64,000 bases of DNA from Lepidodermella squamata. Its lineage: Eukaryota; Gastrotricha. The notes beneath the pieces were generated by a model, which saw only the letters and a program-made list of their open reading frames with translations, searched no databases and was not told the origin of the DNA. Below, in pieces: positions 1-11,829 of this stretch. The position numbers were made by a program, and so were the translations under genes. Every line of letters starts with the position of its first letter. The stretch's first letter is position 1. The stretch is taken from the NCBI GenBank assembly GCA_047495785.1, contig JBLDXI010000028.1, forward strand, positions 1,905,462-1,969,461, written 5' to 3'.

Positions 1-1463
1 CTCATTGACGTCAGCTTTGTAGAATCAACGAAACGCCTATTGAGCAAAAGCTTCACGTTTCACCGCGTTGTTACTCATGTGGAGAAATTGGATGCCAAGG
101 TAAGTTTTTATCGCTTATTTCGTATCAAAACTTCATTCCCTACAATATCCAGGAATATATGTACTGGGAATTTCATCAATCAGCGAAAAATGGGAAAACT
201 GAAAACTTCAAAGATTTGCTAAGCAAGGTTCCGGAAGCTGGACTTGATTTGATAATTCGGCATGTAGATGAAACTGATCAAGGAAGAACGGTTCTTCATC
301 AAGCAGTTGCTTCAGGATCTTTGGAAATTTTTCAAATGTTGTCGCCTCGCTTGTCATTTGAAGACTTGAAACAAGGCGATTCCAATGGCGAAACCATCTG
401 CCACCTTGCGGCTAGTTTCCCTGGAATACTTGATCATATCTTGAAAATCGACCCTTCAATCTTACCAGTTCGTGATAAAAAGGGTCGAACAGTTTTGCAT
501 TTGATGGCTTCTAATGGCAGAGTCCCCATCAGTGCTGTTGAGAATTTCAAAGCAATAGTTGACTTGGTTGATTCCGGTAAGAACACTGCTCTTCTTGTCG
601 CATGCGAAAAGGCTAACTCGCAAATGGTCAAGTTTCTCTTGGAAGTTGGCGCAAATATGCGGTTGTCAAGGGGAGCCATGATGCCAATTCACGTCGCCGC
701 AAGTAATAATCACGTTGAAGCTGTGAGAATGATAGCGAGCAAGGATGCTACTATGTTGGATGCTTGTAGTGAAACTGGCTACACTGCTTTTCTGGCCGCT
801 TGCTTCAAGGGTAGTGTTGACGTAATGAAGGAATTGTTAGCAACCTGTCGAAATCAAAAGCTCAGTACGCTTTCTGCGATCCATGTAGTCGTTTATAGTT
901 GCAAAGTCGAAGCTGTTGCGCTTCTCGTCGAAAACGGCTTCGATGTGAATTGCAAACAAAATTCCGTAATGACAGCCTTCTTCCGCGCTGTTGAGAGTGG
1001 CAGCTTACCTGTTGTAAAATATATAATTGAGAAATGCCCAACGGCTTACAGCGAAACGGCACTGCATTACGCCGCTTCTTGTAAAAATGACGATACTGCT
1101 ACGGCAATGATTTCCTATTTCATTGAGTCTCATTCAACGCCTGTTAATCTGAAAGCTTCTGTAAAAAAGCAGCCGCCAACTACTGCGTTGATGATTTGTG
1201 CCGAAGCTAATCACGTTCTAGCGTTTGATTATCTCATCAGCAAAGGAGCTGATCCAGTTATTGTTGACGATAGCGGGAACAACGTCCTTCATATTGCGAT
1301 TGAAAAGCTGTCTCGTGATGTGATTGAAAGCATTCTGAAACTTCCTGTTGCTGGACAGCTGTTGCGAAGCAAAAATGGATCTGGCGTCACGCCAATCGTT
1401 GTTTCAAAGCCCAATTTTCCCGATGATCTTATCGAACGAATGCGTCAAGTCATCGCGGCTTGA
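1..1463 (+). CDS. RING/B-box-ankyrin gene 1 (type C), 3' part only
   Basis: The gene enters from the left edge. Visible are the end of a linker exon (1-99, ending in residues DAK), an intron of 53 bp (100-152, gtaagt...ccag) and a single ankyrin exon (153-1463, stop TGA). The linker exon and splice phase match gene 4 at 13095-13308, where the same exons follow a RING, B-box and coiled coil, so gene 1 is inferred to have the same missing front end. The last exon encodes about 436 residues with repeated ankyrin signatures (GRTVLHQAVASGS, GYTAFLAACFKG, GNNVLHIAIEK). Compared with gene 4 it has about 64 extra residues (near residues 118-182 of the exon), equal to two ankyrin repeats. Probable role: substrate-recognition half of a ubiquitin ligase; this is inference from architecture. 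Confidence 0.8.
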
Positions 1464-3990
1464 ATTTACACATTTTTAATGAGCTGAATTGTTTTCTAAT
1501 GCTCCTATTGCTGAATGCTTAAATCTAAAATTAAAAACATGAAACATACATATAGGAATCCCATTAGCTTTTCTCAGTTGATTCGTTATCGGTCCGTCAT
1601 TTCATTTCATTTATTTATTTAGGTATTTATTTACTCAGTATAAATCCCATTATTGAGAGCTCGAATTATGAAAAGTGGCGAGTGAAAGAAACAATATAAG
1701 GCAGAACAGTTCCTGTATGTTCAGGGCGTTTCTTGAGTCGCAACAATCTGGCTTACTAACTGTGAACAAGTCAAGTGCAATTACTAGTGTGATGGCGTCG
1801 GGGGTCGGAGGCTTCGCCTATGCCGCATCGAAACGTTACCGTAACCAAATGGACGTTGCGTTTCCGAGCACCCTAGGCATAAGGCCATGGCTAACTCTGG
1901 CGCTTGCTTGACCGTTAGCTCGACCGCATAGCATGGGTATGATCAATGACTGAAAGTGCCCTCTGGTGATCTGGTGATCGTGATCGTAGGGGAAGTCGCG
2001 TTATTCGCGTTTGATGTTGCTTTCGTTGTCGCTGTTGGTTGACGTGAAACCAGGGGCGAAACATTCGAACCACGTGTTACGTTAGCCAAGTTGCCCTGCC
2101 ATTTCTCTCGAAAGTTGGCGATAAGCGACTTACTCTTAGCGACTTCCTGACTATTTAGCCAGAAGAAAGTGTTTCATAGCAAATACCCTGAATGTTCGGG
2201 GAGCGTGCGAGTTGTAGGCATGCAATGTCATTACGCAGTAGGCCTCAGATCGGCTGTCGCTCTGATTCGAGTGACAGGTTTTTGGTTCCGCTTACGTAAA
2301 TTTGGCCCTGGCAAGAGGCGGAAAAGTAATAGTAAGCACGAATGAGATAAAAGTAAGTTATTATTCCTCGCCAATGTTTAACTCCAATGTAGTGACCAGG
2401 TCGGGCCGGGTCACGCTCAGGATCAGGCGGATCATTTAGTATTTATTTATTTAACGAGATTGAATCCAGTAAGAAAGCTTAAGGAATCATTATAGGAGAA
2501 AGAAGGTGCAATTCACAAGTGTTCGGTCAGAGTCTCGGGAGATCCGTTTCCCTTCTATTTCATATTCCGTTTTACAATTATTTGTTGGAAAAAATAAATG
2601 GCAGGCTGAGCAGGTGGTTGTACGTCAACTGGTTGATGCATTCTGTGCATCAGGGGGCAGAGAGTTGAAAAGCACCACTCCTCTGTAAGCTAGCGTCTTT
2701 TGAGGTTGCTGCGATGATAAGGCGGGAACGACTAGCCGGCCGCGGAAGACGGTACGAGTCAGGTGCTGGTTTGCCTCTAGCGATTAGTGCCTCGCAGTGA
2801 CTAGATACTGATTTAACTCCGATGTGAGACTCGGCAAAGACGAACACGCAGGACAGACGGATTTTCTGTACCGATTGAAGATCAGCAAATCGGATCGGCT
2901 GAACAATTCAAGTAAATGTCAATAATCTTCCAAAAGAATTACGATGGGTTAGATTGAGCTGTCGTCGAAGCCGCTTGTCAGTTATTTGTGTGATAATTTA
3001 TGGGCTTGTTCTTATTATTCCTCGTCAATGTTGGACTCGATTTCTGAGCTGATAAGTCCACCCCGGGCGAATGGAAGAATGTTTGAATAGGCCGCCTAAC
3101 GTAGGCTCCTGTTGATCATTTATAGCGCGGTTGGGATGGTCAGCACTTCGTAATGCTTTGCGCTTTCGAGATAACAGAGTAATCGAGAAGAATCGCACGA
3201 TCTTGGGTGACGAGGCCGGATTCGAGTAGACATCGGCTCCACAGCGCGTTTTCTACTAATGATAAGCCTTGGCAACGGCCATACTAGAAATTTCAACAGC
3301 GCACGCTGCCGAAGCGCCACCAGGCAACTAGAGCTGAAGCAATGATGAAAATGAAAACAGCGATCGCTGCTGCGGCTGCGGCCGAAGGTGAAATGGATGG
3401 AGTAGCTACAGAAAGAGCCGTATATCACGCGCTGGAGCAAGCTAGCGCCGTTAGATCATCCGTAGCCTCTGGCGAATAGAGGATAGAGGATGTTGAGCCT
3501 AGTTTCGTTCAGCAGTGGGTTGCTTGAAAACAGAAACATAAACGCCGACTCGACTCAGGCCAACGTCAATCTCGGCTCTCTGACGATTCCAGTGACTCCC
3601 GGATTTGAATATTACTTTGTCATGAAGAGTCAATGTTTCAAGCCGGAGATGCTTTACTGTTTCATTGGAAATAACCAGAATACTGAAAATGATACATCTA
3701 CGCCTTATTATAGGCCACAGCTATGACTAATGAGGGAAACGCAATAGAAGCCAAGTTATAAATGAGCTGATACTACAATGGCCAAATGCCAAACAATCAT
3801 GAACAACAATATCATGAATCACAACAATAACTAATCGTTACATACTTTTACTTCCACGCATTGACGCAAATAGAGGATTTAGCATCCCACATCAGCATAT
3901 GGATCTAGACATAGTTTCACGTGCCCCACTTCCTGTGAGGAACATTTCTTGCTGATTCCTACTTTTAGTTTATTATTGATATTGTGGATA
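1464..3990. other. Spacer between genes 1 and 2, without a convincing gene
   Basis: No open frame here resembles a known family. Much of it is a diverged copy of the spacer at about 7130-9048: both hold a block around 'gggagcgtgcga' followed by 'tcattacgcag', a block around 'gatgccgc'/'tatgccgc' then 'tcgaaac', and the promoter block described separately. The spacer was therefore duplicated together with its neighbouring type A gene. A 78-codon frame at 3490-3726 is unexplained and shows no recognisable family. Confidence 0.6.
3871..3990 (+). promoter_or_regulatory. Conserved upstream block of gene 2, with an E-box
   Basis: The 120 bases before the start codon are strongly conserved upstream of gene 3 (8922-9048), while the spacer further upstream is much more diverged. 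Shared parts are 'tagaggatttagcatcc', a palindromic CACGTG (3918-3923), 'ccccacttcctgtgaggaac' and 'tattgatattgtggata' just before ATG. Gene 3 has two CACGTG sites (8968-8973, 8975-8980). Conservation across otherwise diverged spacer suggests a core promoter or 5' UTR, but recent gene conversion spreading from the coding region is also possible. Confidence 0.45.
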
Positions 3991-6690
3991 ATGGCTGATG
4001 CAAAACCGAAGTCTGTCCGGAGTTCGATTGTTGAGGTACCTAATCATTTTAAAAACCTGTTGCAAACATTTATAGTGAGTATGTTTTCAGGCTTTGAGGT
4101 GCACCGTATGCTTGGAACTGAGCCCTGAAGTTAAAATGCTGAATGAATGCGGTCATTCGATTTGTGCCACATGTCTCTCTAAGCTGAACGAAGATAACAA
4201 GAAATCGGTATTTTGCCCTGAATGCAGAACTGAGACTGTTCTGCCGAAGAATGGTCTCGCAGCTCTGCGGACAAATTTTGCCGTGAAAAGAGCAATCGAA
4301 GCTTTAAAAAGCGATGAGCCGATTGATACGAAGAAGAGAAAATTAGGCGAAGGCTGCAATCATCTGGCGTTCGTTGAGAAAGATGAGATCACACGGTGCA
4401 AACACTGCAGAGAGGACTTCTGCGAGAACTGCTACCGGTGTCACCTGGAAAAAATACGCCTGGAGGCTAGATATGCCAGTTATAACGTAAAAACCCAGCT
4501 TAAAATATCAAAATATACCTATATTCATTTATATTCAGCTTCGAGAAACTTTCACCTCGTCGATGACCTGCGTTAGAAAACGGTGCCAAATCATTCGCTC
4601 GAAAATTGAAAGCGTTTCCGATGCGGTCAATGTGGAGATTGACAGCAGTTGCAGAGCGCTCTTAGAAGCTTTGGAGATAACTATTCAGAAGCGGGCTGGG
4701 CAGCTTAAGGCAAAAACAGCTGAGTTCAAAATGGCCCAGCTCGAAATATTCGAGAAAATGACTTCTAGCGATGAAGCGGATGGATTGCAAGAACTTGAAA
4801 AGCTGGCTTCCGAATGCATCAATGCTTCGCTGTTATTCGTCTCAGACAGCAGTATTTTGAAATTTCATGAATTATCAGGAGCGATTCGACGAAAGGTTGG
4901 AAACCCTGCTTTACAACTTGGTTTTTACAAATTTTTCTAATTTTAGTGCGGTAAGCTGATGCGATACGAGCGTGACGAATGGAATCCTTCTGAGGTCAAA
5001 TTAACGTGGCCTGAATCTGATCTTGTCAAAACATTTGCGGACATCCTGACCAAGACAACCGACGTTGATTCTACACCTGTGGCTATATATGAAGCAATAA
5101 GGACGGTACATTTTACGGCTTTTCCTGATCTTTTCTCTCTATATCTGGTTCAATAGCGCGATTCGCGATTTCATTATAGCTATAGTAAATTTGATTTTCT
5201 ATTGTTTTTGCATTTCAGGGCACTGAATACCACGTAATCCATGACGCTGCTCGAACTGGTAGTTTTGAATCGCTTCAAGCGCTCTTCCAGCAAATACCAG
5301 CCGGCTGCGAACCCATCGTTATTGATCATCAGGATGCGCGAGATGGCTATAAAACATTGCTGCTCCAAGCTGCAGCTGACAGTTCGATTGAAAAAGTCGA
5401 ATTTCTTCTGTCAAGACCTAAAATCGATACGCTAGCGATGGATTTCGAACAGCGAACGGCGGCTCACCTTGCTTCGCGAAATGGCAACTTGGCTGTCCTA
5501 AAGCTTTTGCTGGCAAGGGAGCCTAGTTTGAAAGGATTACGTAGCTGCAAATGGTTCAATTTGCTACACGAGGCTGCGAGTGGCGGTCACCTGAATGTCG
5601 TAAAATTCTTGGTGGAAGATGAGAAATTCGACTTGGAAGCCACTGATGAATTGAATGGATATACTGCTGCAATTTTGGCTGCGATTAACGGCAATTGCGA
5701 TGTTGTAAAGTATTTGCTTGAGCGGGGTGCTAATTTCGCCCATCGTGACTCTACAGATGGCGGACTGCCAATAATGCATGCTGCCTGGAATAAAAAACTT
5801 GATGTGGTGAAGCTGCTGTTGAAGAAGAACCCTGATTTCCTGAACCAGGTTGACTCAAAAGGGAGGTCGCTGCTGCGGCATGCAGTTGATGGCGGTGATA
5901 TTAATGTCATAAAGTAAGTCAGATGAGCCAGATGTTTTCGACAAAATGGCCCCGTGGCCCTAAAATCGAATAATTATTCAAGTAGTCGTGATTGTATTTC
6001 ATTTGGGCAAATTTTCAATTTTCCCTGCCTCTCCTCTAATTTAGATGGCTCCTCAAGAAACCTGTCGAAATAGACCGCCTTGATGAAAATGGCGAAACTG
6101 CTCTGTTACAAGCTGCCAGGGAAGGGTATTACGATGTTGTTAAAATTCTGATCGATCACGGAGCAAATATCCAGGCTGAAAATACGAATGCGGAGAAATT
6201 CTACCACGTTTGTGCCGAGTCTGGTAATGTTGATTTATTAAAATTGGCATTTGAGCTGTTTCCTGGCTCCGAATTGTTGCCTGATAATTACGGATTCACG
6301 AGTTTGCACGCTGCTTCTTATGGGAAAGATGCTATAGATTGCTTGAAATTCCTTCTCGAACGCGTCGGTCACGCCATCGATATGCCAACTGAGCCTATGA
6401 AGTGGACCCCTCTGTTGTTAGCTGCGCGACGGGGAAACATTGGAAATTTGGCATTTCTGCTCGAAAACGGCGCTGATATCAAGGCACGCAATAGTAACGG
6501 GAAAAACGTGTTACATGTAGCCATTGAAGAAGAGCAATACAGAGTTGTATCGTTCTTGATCAAACGTCCAGAAGCTGCTTTTTTGTTGAACCAGGCTGAT
6601 GAAAATGGGTACACGCCGTTAAAACTGGCTTACGATGATGAGTGTTTTCCGTCAGAACTGGATGATGAAATGCTAAAATGGCAATTATAG
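3991..6690 (+). CDS. RING/B-box/coiled-coil/ankyrin protein, gene 2 (type A)
   Basis: Six exons read in frame: 3991-4035, 4091-4486, 4539-4895, 4947-5105, 5219-5913 and 6045-6690, giving 765 residues, the same length as genes 3 and 5. Exon 1 encodes MADAKPKSVRSSIVE. Exon 2 holds a C3HC4 RING (C19, C22, C35, H37, C40, C43, C57, C60) and a B-box-like site (C104, H106, C118, C121, C126, C129, H133). Exon 3 is a charged coiled coil. Exon 4 is a linker of 53 residues. Exons 5 and 6 carry about a dozen ankyrin repeats (for example LLHEAASGGHLNVVKFLVE). RING plus B-box plus coiled coil is the TRIM-type E3 ubiquitin ligase front end, with ankyrins replacing the usual SPRY domain. Target and cell location are unknown. 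The internal intron at 5914-6044 interrupts the ankyrin run. Confidence 0.88.
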
Positions 6691-8339
6691 GTCCATAACT
6701 ATGAGAAATATGTATACGCAGATGATTTTCTTCGCTCTTTTCTACCCGATTTATAAAGCTACTACATTCTTGGTAAATTAATAAATATCTGAAGCATTGA
6801 CCCGATCACTCTTTTTGGTTAATCATGAACACCATTGGCGTATTTTTATTTTATTTCAATTTTAGTGTTTAGAGACAGTGTTTTTGTGATTCTGAAGCGC
6901 GGAATGTGATTGACTTTTGACATACTGGTGCAAAGACATGCTCATAGGGCATAACGAAGGGTAACAAGTGATGAAGTTTTGTGAAATTTATTGATTCTTC
7001 TAAGATTATTAATTGAATACTTTATCCATCAAGTTGCCAAATGGAAGTTGGTATGAATTCGTCGAATACGAGTGGTTCAGCAGTGAAAGCGGTATATTTA
7101 TTAGATGTCATTAGATGTCATTAGATCACTTTTGCGAATTTTAGGTTAACCAACTCGGGCAACTCAAGACTGACTGTGAACACGTCAATGATCGGGGGCT
7201 ACGCCGATGCCGCTTCGAAACATAAGGATAGGTAAAGGGAAGCTGCGGTTCCGACTACCCGGGCATAAGGCCGTGGCTAATTTGTCTGCTCGAGTTGTGA
7301 GGGTGGCGACTGCGGCTCCGGGCCGGAAGAGCCCTTGAGGTAAATATGTCAACGCCGAGGGTCCGATCGGACCTGTTCCTGTTCTTCCGCGTCTTCAGCT
7401 GTCTCCGCTGTCGATGTGGTTGCTGCGATTTTTTTCAGCGCCATCGTAACCTTCAACTTTGTTGTTGCAAATAATCTGTATTTTTTCTGTCGTCCCGTCC
7501 AATGGCATTTGATCGCGATAGGCGAAGTCGCGTTTAATAATTGCACTGTAGCTTTTGTTACCGTTGTTGGTTGACGGTATACCAGGTGCGATACTGTCAG
7601 GGAAACATTAAGACTTGGCTAGGTACTACTCTATACTTTATTGTGAATGAATCGAACATTGATCGTTGGAATTCAAGGCCTTAAATATTGGCGATACAAT
7701 TCTAAGTCGAACACGCGATCACTTCCTAATTAGATATCACATGAGAATCACAATATTGTTCATAGCCATTGCGTAGAAGCCAGCTGCCAAACGGCACATC
7801 GTTACAGATACCTTTGATCCACGTGTTATGTCACTAGCCATTTTCCTCGAACGTGGGCGATAAACGGCCCAGCCTCGGCGAAATCCGACCATTTAGCCAG
7901 AAACAAGTCTTCAAAGAAAGAATAAGACGTTCGGGGAGCGTGCGATTCGTAGGCAGGTAATATCATTACGCAGCTGGCCTCAAATTGGCTGTGCACTGAT
8001 TCCGCTTACAGTAAATTTGATCCCGGATGAAGTTAATTTTCTTCGTCAATGTTGGTCTCCAAGGTAGCGATCAGGTTGCGCCGGGTCGATCTAAGGATCA
8101 AGCCGAAATTGAGTGACTAGATGATGATGTAGCTTCGATGTGGGACTCAGCAAAGGCGAGCACCCGTGACAGTCGCAGGGACATTCATGAAACTGTAGAG
8201 AGAAATGTGTGGTTTATTATTAATCTAGTTCGGGTATAATTCCAGCCCACCAGCCCGCAGGCTAAACATGGGCGGCAACGAAGCGAGTTAGCAACCACAA
8301 CCATAACAATCAATTGATCACAAAAATTATGTACATAAA

Positions 8340-8720
8340 AATCTAAGCGTCCATGGCCGCCAACGCCGGCCGAGTCGAGGCGCCGAAATGCGGCAAGCCA
8401 CCCGCCGCCCATCCACCACCGCCAAACCGACACCGCACCGACAGCCAGCCATCCGCCGCCCGCCTCATCCAGGTCGCGGGCCGGCACCGGCTCCCGAACA
8501 GCACCGACCCGCGCCGGGTCAAACGGGTCCAACATGAAACTTGAATAGGTCGACAGGCAACGGTCGCTTAGCCGCCAGAGCAGGCCAGTGTACGGCAGCT
8601 TCAGAACGAAAGGCAGCCCGCCCCAAGTCAGGCAGGCTCGCACCGCCAGAGAGGCCGCCGGAATAAGCCACAGGGCTTACGCCAGGCAGAAATCGTCGGA
8701 AAAAAGCGCCACCGATGGCG
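8340..8720. other. GC-rich island within AT-rich spacer
   Basis: This stretch is rich in CCGCC, GCCG and CCACC and stands out sharply from its surroundings (about 40% GC). It is open in more than one frame (8353-8544 on +, 8185-8643 on -), but the translations are low-complexity and resemble no family I know. It is absent from the homologous spacer before gene 2, so it is probably an insertion. It could be a fragment of a mobile element or foreign DNA. Confidence 0.4.
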
Positions 8721-8921
8721 CTGGCATTGCCGGAAAATACGGAATTATAAAATATCCACGAATCGAAATGATTCGACGGCATTAACAAAAAAAACGTGAG
8801 AAGCACGGAGGATGTACAGCTATGTACAGCGAAAACAGCAGCATAGTACATTATAGTCCAGAAAATTTTAAAATGAGTCCTGGATTTAAATGTTTGTATC
8901 ACCTCCATGCATAGGCACAGA

Positions 8922-9048
8922 TAGAGGATTTAGCATCCTACATCACCATCTGGATCTGGGCATAGTTCACGTGCCACGTGCCCCACTTCCTGTGAGGAAC
9001 ATTTTGTAGTTTATTCCTAATTTTAGTCTATTATTGATATTGTGGATA
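8922..9048 (+). promoter_or_regulatory. Conserved upstream block of gene 3, two E-boxes
   Basis: Counterpart of 3871-3990. The block keeps 'tagaggatttagcatcc', the 'ccccacttcctgtgaggaac' element and the bases just before ATG. It differs by a short local duplication that creates a second CACGTG (8968-8973 and 8975-8980). Function is inferred from conservation only. Confidence 0.45.
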
Positions 9049-11688
9049 ATGGCTGATGCTAAACCGAAGTCTGTCCGGAGTTCGATTTTTGAGGTACCTA
9101 ATCATTATAAACCTGTTGGAAACATCAGTTCTTATGTTTTCAGGCTTTAAGCTGCGCCGTGTGCTTGGAACTGAGACCTGAAGCTAAGATTCTTAACGAA
9201 TGCGGCCATTCGATCTGTGCCACTTGTCTTCCGAATCTGAATAAAAATAACAAAAAATCGGTCTTTTGCCCTGAATGCAGAACTGAGACTGTTCTGCCGA
9301 AGAATGGTCTCGCAGCTCTGCGCACAAATTTCGCCGTGAAAAGGGCAATCGAAGCTTTAAAAAGCGATGAGCCGATTGAAGCGAAGAAGAGAAAATTAGG
9401 CGAAGGGTGCAACCATCTGGCCTTCGTTCAGAAAGATGAGATCACACAGTGCAAACACTGCGAAGAGAACTTCTGTGAAAATTGCTATCGATTTCATCTG
9501 GAAAGAATTCGCCTGGAGGCTAGATACGCCAGTTATAATGTAAAATCTCAGCTTAAAATCTCAGTAAATATATTTTTATTTATTCAGCTTCGAGAAACTT
9601 ACAACTCGTCGATTACCCGCGTCAGAAAGCGGTGTCATATCGTTCGCTCCAAAATTGAAAGCGTTGTCTATGCAATCAATGAAAAGATTGACAGCAGTTG
9701 CAGAGCGCTCTTGGAAGTTATGGAGAAAACTATTCAGAAGCGGGCTGGACAGCTTAAGGCAAAAATGGCAGAATTAAAAAAGACCCAGCTGGAAATTTTT
9801 GAGAAGATGGTTTCAAACGATGAACTGGATGGACTGGATGAACTTGAAAAGTTAGCTTCCGAATGCATCAACGCCTCTCTGTTATTCGTCTCAGACAGCA
9901 GTATTTTAAAATTTTATGAACTATCAAAAGATACTCGACGGAAGGTTTAAAGTTTGAAACCATGCTTCACTTTTTGATTTTATCATTTCTCCAACTGCTA
10001 GTGCGACGAACTGTTGCGATTCGAAAATGGTGAATGGACTTCCTCGGTGGTCAAGTTAACGTGGCCTGAAACCGATCTTGTCAAAAAAATTTCTGACATC
10101 TTGACTAAGGCAACTGATATCAGTTGTACACCTGTGGCAATAGATGAAGCACAATCGGAGGTAAAGATCCGTTTCTGATATATTTCTCTTCACCGACTTC
10201 GATAATGCTGTTATTAAATTAAGAGTGTGGTCCTTTGAATTCTAGAACACTGAATACCACGAAATACATGACGCTGCTCGGACTGGTACTTTCGATTCTC
10301 TTCAATCGCTCTTCGAGAAAATACCGATCGGCTGCGAACCCATCGTAATTCAACATCAGGATGCGCGAGATTATGATAAAACATTGTTGCTGCAAGTTGC
10401 AGCTGAAGGCTCGGCTGAAAAACTAAACTTCCTTCTGTCAAGACTTGGCATTGATACGCTAGCGACTGATGCAGATGGCAGAACAGCATCTCACCTTGCT
10501 TCGCGGAATGGCAACTTGGATGTCCTAAAGCTTTTGCTGGCTAGGGAGCCTAGGCTGAAAGAATTACGTAGCAACGAAGGGTTCAATTTGCTACATGAGG
10601 CTGCGAGTGGCGGTCACCTGAATGTCGTAAAATTCTTGGTGGAAGATGAGAAATTCGACCTAGAAGCCACTGATGAATTGAATGGATATACTGCTGCAAT
10701 TTTGGCTGCGATTAACGGCAATTGCGATGTTGTAAAGTATATGCTTGAGCGGGGTGCTAATTTCGCCTATCGTGGCTCTACAGCTGGCGTCTTACCGATA
10801 ATGCATGCTGCTGCGAATATACACATTGATGTGGTAAAGCTGCTGTTGAAGAAGAACCCTGATTTTCTGAACCAGGTGGACTCAAACGGAAGGTCGCTGC
10901 TCAATCATGCAGTTGGGAGCGGAGACATCGATGTCGTAAGGTTAGCCAAACAAAAAATTAGTCAAAAAGCAGGGGCGTAACTAAGGGGGGCGGGGCAGGG
11001 TAACCCAAATTTTGAAATTTTTATTTATCTTCCCTCTTCTAGATGGCTCCTCAATAAACCTGTCGAAATTGACCGCCGAGATGGCTATGGCGAAACCGCT
11101 CTGTTACGAGCTGCTAGGGAGGGATATTACGACATTGTTGAAATTATGATCGATCACGGAGCTGATGTCCGTGCTGAAACGTCGAAGGCGGAAAAATTCT
11201 ACCACCTTTGCGCCGAGTCTGGTGATGTCGATTTACTGAAATTGGCCCTTGGATTGTTTCCTGGCTCGGAATTGACACCCGATGGTTACGGATACACAAG
11301 TTTGCACTGCGCATCTCATGGGAAAGATGCTATAGATTGCTTGAAACTCCTTCTTGAACGCGTCGGTCATGCTATCGATATGCCAAATGAGCCTGGTAAT
11401 TGGACCCCTCTGTTGTTAGCTGCGCGACGAGGAAACATTGGAAATGTGGAATTTCTGCTTGAAAGTGGAGCTGATATTAAGGCGCGTAATAATGACGGGA
11501 AAAACGTGTTACATGTAGCCATTGAAGAATCACGATACAACATAGTATCATTTATGATCGAACGTTCTGAAGCCGCTTTCTTATTGAACCAGACTGATGA
11601 AAATGGGGATACGCCGTTAAAACTGGCTAGCAACGATGACGATTTTCCGCCAGAAACGTTTGGTAAAATGCAGAAATGGGAATTATAG
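9049..11688 (+). CDS. RING/B-box/coiled-coil/ankyrin protein, gene 3 (type A)
   Basis: Six exons: 9049-9093, 9144-9539, 9588-9944, 10002-10160, 10246-10940 and 11043-11688; 765 residues with exon lengths identical to gene 2. The RING reads CAVC...CGH.IC..C...CPEC, and the B-box-like CNH...CKHC...FCENC...H follows. The coiled coil comes next, then linker and ankyrins split by an intron of 102 bp. The part at 10580-10770 differs from gene 2 at only a few bases, while other parts are clearly diverged, consistent with patchy gene conversion. An AATAAA lies downstream at about 11806. It is probably a ubiquitin ligase with ankyrin recognition repeats; the target is unknown. Confidence 0.88.
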
Positions 11689-11700
11689 GCTCATTACTAC

Positions 11701-11727
11701 GAGAAATGTGAGAAATGTGAGAAATGT
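11701..11727. repeat. Three copies of a 9-bp tandem repeat
   Basis: The unit gagaaatgt is repeated three times directly after the gene 3 stop. Gene 2 has a single copy at the matching place, so the expansion happened after the duplication. Confidence 0.8.
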
Positions 11728-11829
11728 GAACAAGCAGCTAATTATTCTCGATCTGTCTTACCCATTTTTCAAAGCTAAAAGTTGATAAACCTCCAATTTC
11801 CAATCGAATAAATCTCCAAATTATTTACC

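Larger units (their letters stand above)
6691..9048. other. Spacer between genes 2 and 3, with relic of a type C gene 5' end
   Basis: After the gene 2 stop and an AATAAA (about 6779), bases 6800-7095 match 11830-12145, the region just before gene 4. Shared text includes 'tgattctgaagc', 'actttatc' and 'aatggaagtt', and both end in 'gcggtat'. Here the match carries stops in every frame and is followed not by a type C gene but by spacer like that before gene 2. The simplest reading is that a type C gene once stood here and was lost by recombination between duplicated spacers. A small direct repeat (attagatgtc) lies at about 7107-7127. Confidence 0.55.

Noticed and set aside
434-1062. Antisense frames inside the gene 1 ankyrin exon
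   Set aside because: They mirror the codon bias of the ankyrin gene on the other strand and show no family resemblance. Similar antisense shadows occur under nearly every array gene.
3490-3726. 78-codon frame upstream of gene 2
   Set aside because: No splice context, no family and no counterpart at the homologous place before gene 3. Kept only as unexplained spacer.
8185-8643. 152-codon minus-strand frame in the GC-rich island
   Set aside because: Length is explained by few stop codons in GC-rich DNA. The translation is low-complexity and a competing frame is open on the other strand.
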